Part shown: positions 62,610 to 64,000 of the stretch, in pieces
Layout: each line of letters opens with the position of its first letter
Position numbering within the stretch: position 1 is the stretch's first letter
Source of the DNA: Numida meleagris
Taxonomy: Eukaryota; Chordata; Aves; Galliformes; Numididae
Direction of reading: 5' to 3'
Assembly (NCBI RefSeq): GCF_002078875.1
Contig: NC_034410.1
Coordinates: 81,058,832-81,122,831, forward strand
Length of the DNA stretch: 64,000 nucleotides
Notes under the pieces: model-generated
What the model saw: only the letters and a program-made list of their open reading frames with translations
The model's database searches: none
What the model was told of the DNA's origin: nothing
Translations under genes and position numbers: made by a program

Positions 62610-62743
62610 TGTTGGGGAACGCCCCAGTATCCCCAAAGGGTTGTCCTACTAGTACTCGCGTGGGGAACGCACGATCAACTCAATATGAGATGCGTCCAAT
62701 TTTATTGGACAACATGGGACAATTAGCAACCTGCTCTCCAACA
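62610..62743 (-). mobile_element. Compact 134-bp LTR-like element
   Basis: The element begins TGTTGGGGAAC and ends GCTCTCCAACA. These are inverted repeats matching at 9 of 11 positions, with TG...CA termini. It is bracketed by perfect 6-bp GGAATC duplications. On the minus strand an AATAAA (62706-62701) sits in the loop of a perfect 7-bp hairpin, GTCCAAT/ATTGGAC at 62694-62710, like a retroviral poly(A) hairpin. The 6-bp duplication fits class II (alpha/beta-like) retroviruses. Six CpGs in 134 bp suggest limited decay. The AATAAA lies only 37 bp from the putative LTR start, leaving almost no U3, which is unusual. It could instead be a TRIM-like LTR or a short inverted-repeat transposon. Confidence 0.6.
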
Positions 62744-62749
62744 GGAATC
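62744..62749. repeat. Right 6-bp target-site duplication
   Basis: GGAATC, identical to 62604-62609. Confidence 0.7.
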
Positions 62750-64000
62750 AGTGTGCTATGTCCTGCTTTCATAGTTGGAGGGACAGAAAGAAAAAACATC
62801 CTATGCAGAATTCTCCACTAGGCTATGAAGATACAACATGTGAAAGTCCTTTGAGATTTTCAGTAGAAATCTACACCCTGTCCAGATCTGAAGCAAAATA
62901 TAGCATTTGAAGAGTCTCACCCAAAATGAGGGAGAGTTCGAGATCTATATAAATACAAAGTCAAAATTTCTGTAATTTATTTCCTTATGCCTTGCAGTGC
63001 ATTAATTTGATGTTCTTACTGTTATGTTCCAGGATTTGTTTCTTAAAAAAAAGAAACTTAAATAATGGGAACTTCTAAATAGATTTATTCTGTTAAGAAT
63101 GTTGTCCTAAGCATATTCCTCCTACACTCTTTAGCAGAGTGCCAGACTTCACCAACTATATGAGAAATTTTTGTGGGTTATTTAGCTGTCTTGATTTCGG
63201 AAGCCAATTGCAATAGTCCAGTGTAATTCTTTTACAAAATGAAGCAAAAAGGAAAGAAGTCTATTTATTAGCATACTGCATGTCCCATTCTTCTTTATTT
63301 GGGCTTCATTTTCTTGTCACCATGTAAAAAGGAAAACATTCATGTAAATTAGGTTTTCAAACGGTCCTGCAATTCTGATGTGTTTCTAAACGACCTGCAC
63401 TAATTCTGTATTGGACACTGTCACATTTATGCATTAGTTGTTTTGCCTGTATCTACAGAAACTCGAAGACTGCTTAAGCAAGTGGGGACAATAAGCAAGT
63501 TGTGCTTTATTCTGAAATTCTTTGTTTATGTAGAACTGTTTGATTCAGACCTTTTTAAGTATTCCTTCACGTATTAACCCCTTCCTCAATGTTTTTGTGG
63601 AAAACTAAAGAGTTCTAGTAGATTTTACTATTTTTCTCAAAGTATGCAAGTTAAAGATGGGCGGCACTTACATTTTTTTTTTAAATATGAGAGCAGATTT
63701 TAAGTAAGGAAATGGACCAGTAGTCCATCTCATCTTAAAACAACGAGATCAACAATATTTCACTGAACTAAGGCTGATTTTCAGTCATCACGCTTGTTTT
63801 GAAATAACCTCTTCAATGTTATTTTAATATTTTTGAACAAAACTCTGACACTCAAATTATAGCTAGTAAAAGCAATTCTGAAAAATAACTGCTTTTTAAT
63901 GTTGCATCATTCAAATGTTTTTAGAAGAAAAATAAATGATCATTTCACAATTATAACACAAAAGCAGCTATGTTTTTTTAAATAAATAGAACCAAATTTT
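62750..64000. other. AT-rich unique DNA, no gene seen
   Basis: No repeat family, RNA gene or exon was recognised up to the window edge. Short A and T runs only. Confidence 0.5.

Noticed and set aside
62750..62838. Extension of the short LTR-like element to an alternative right end at ACA 62836-62838
   Set aside because: The nearer end at 62743 gives both matching inverted termini and a perfect 6-bp duplication, which the alternative lacks.
1..64000. CRISPR array, phage, plasmid or bacterial operon
   Set aside because: No direct repeats with regular spacers, no dense coding, no ribosome-binding site pattern; CR1, mariner and retroviral LTRs identify avian nuclear DNA.

Overview
The window is repeat-bearing, AT-rich vertebrate nuclear DNA from a bird, most likely a galliform such as chicken. 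Three repeat classes point there: at least 13 CR1 (chicken repeat 1) LINE copies, several ending in the CR1-type ATTCTATG tail; three mariner copies of the Galluhop/Mariner1_GG kind, with ends reading GGTTGCTCTGAAAG; and LTRs of avian endogenous retroviruses. No bacterial-type operons, CRISPR arrays or phage genes are present. The family names come from recollection of sequence character, not from a database search.

I find no intact protein-coding gene. The longest open frames (about 100-160 codons) are CR1 reverse-transcriptase or 3'-end sequence, mariner transposase remnants, an artefact of a pyrimidine-rich tract, or have no recognisable similarity. The window is probably a gene desert or the inside of a very large intron.

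Layout: 1-8 kb is AT-rich unique DNA with one CR1 tail and a 513-bp solo LTR flanked by a near-perfect 5-bp duplication. A head-to-head pair of CR1s follows at 8.2-9.6 kb. A near full-length but broken mariner lies at 12.7-14.0 kb. Sparse CR1 fragments follow, with a 328-bp alpharetrovirus-like solo LTR at 25.5 kb. At 29.7-30.7 kb a CR1 interrupts a pyrimidine-rich tract. At 33.5 kb there is an unassigned GC-richer segment. An ERVL-like LTR lies at 37.8 kb, a mariner deletion derivative and fragment at 39.8-41.0 kb, and a reverse-strand ERVL-like LTR at 45.7 kb. From 50 to 61.2 kb CR1s dominate, two of them with over 900 bp of sequence. At 62.6 kb there is a compact 134-bp LTR-like element with a perfect 6-bp duplication.

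There is no gene network to describe; the window records successive retroposon, retrovirus and DNA-transposon insertions. I see no convincing undescribed functional system. The most distinctive items are the 134-bp LTR-like element, the alpharetrovirus-like solo LTR, the mariner family with its deletion derivative, and three unassigned GC-richer segments.
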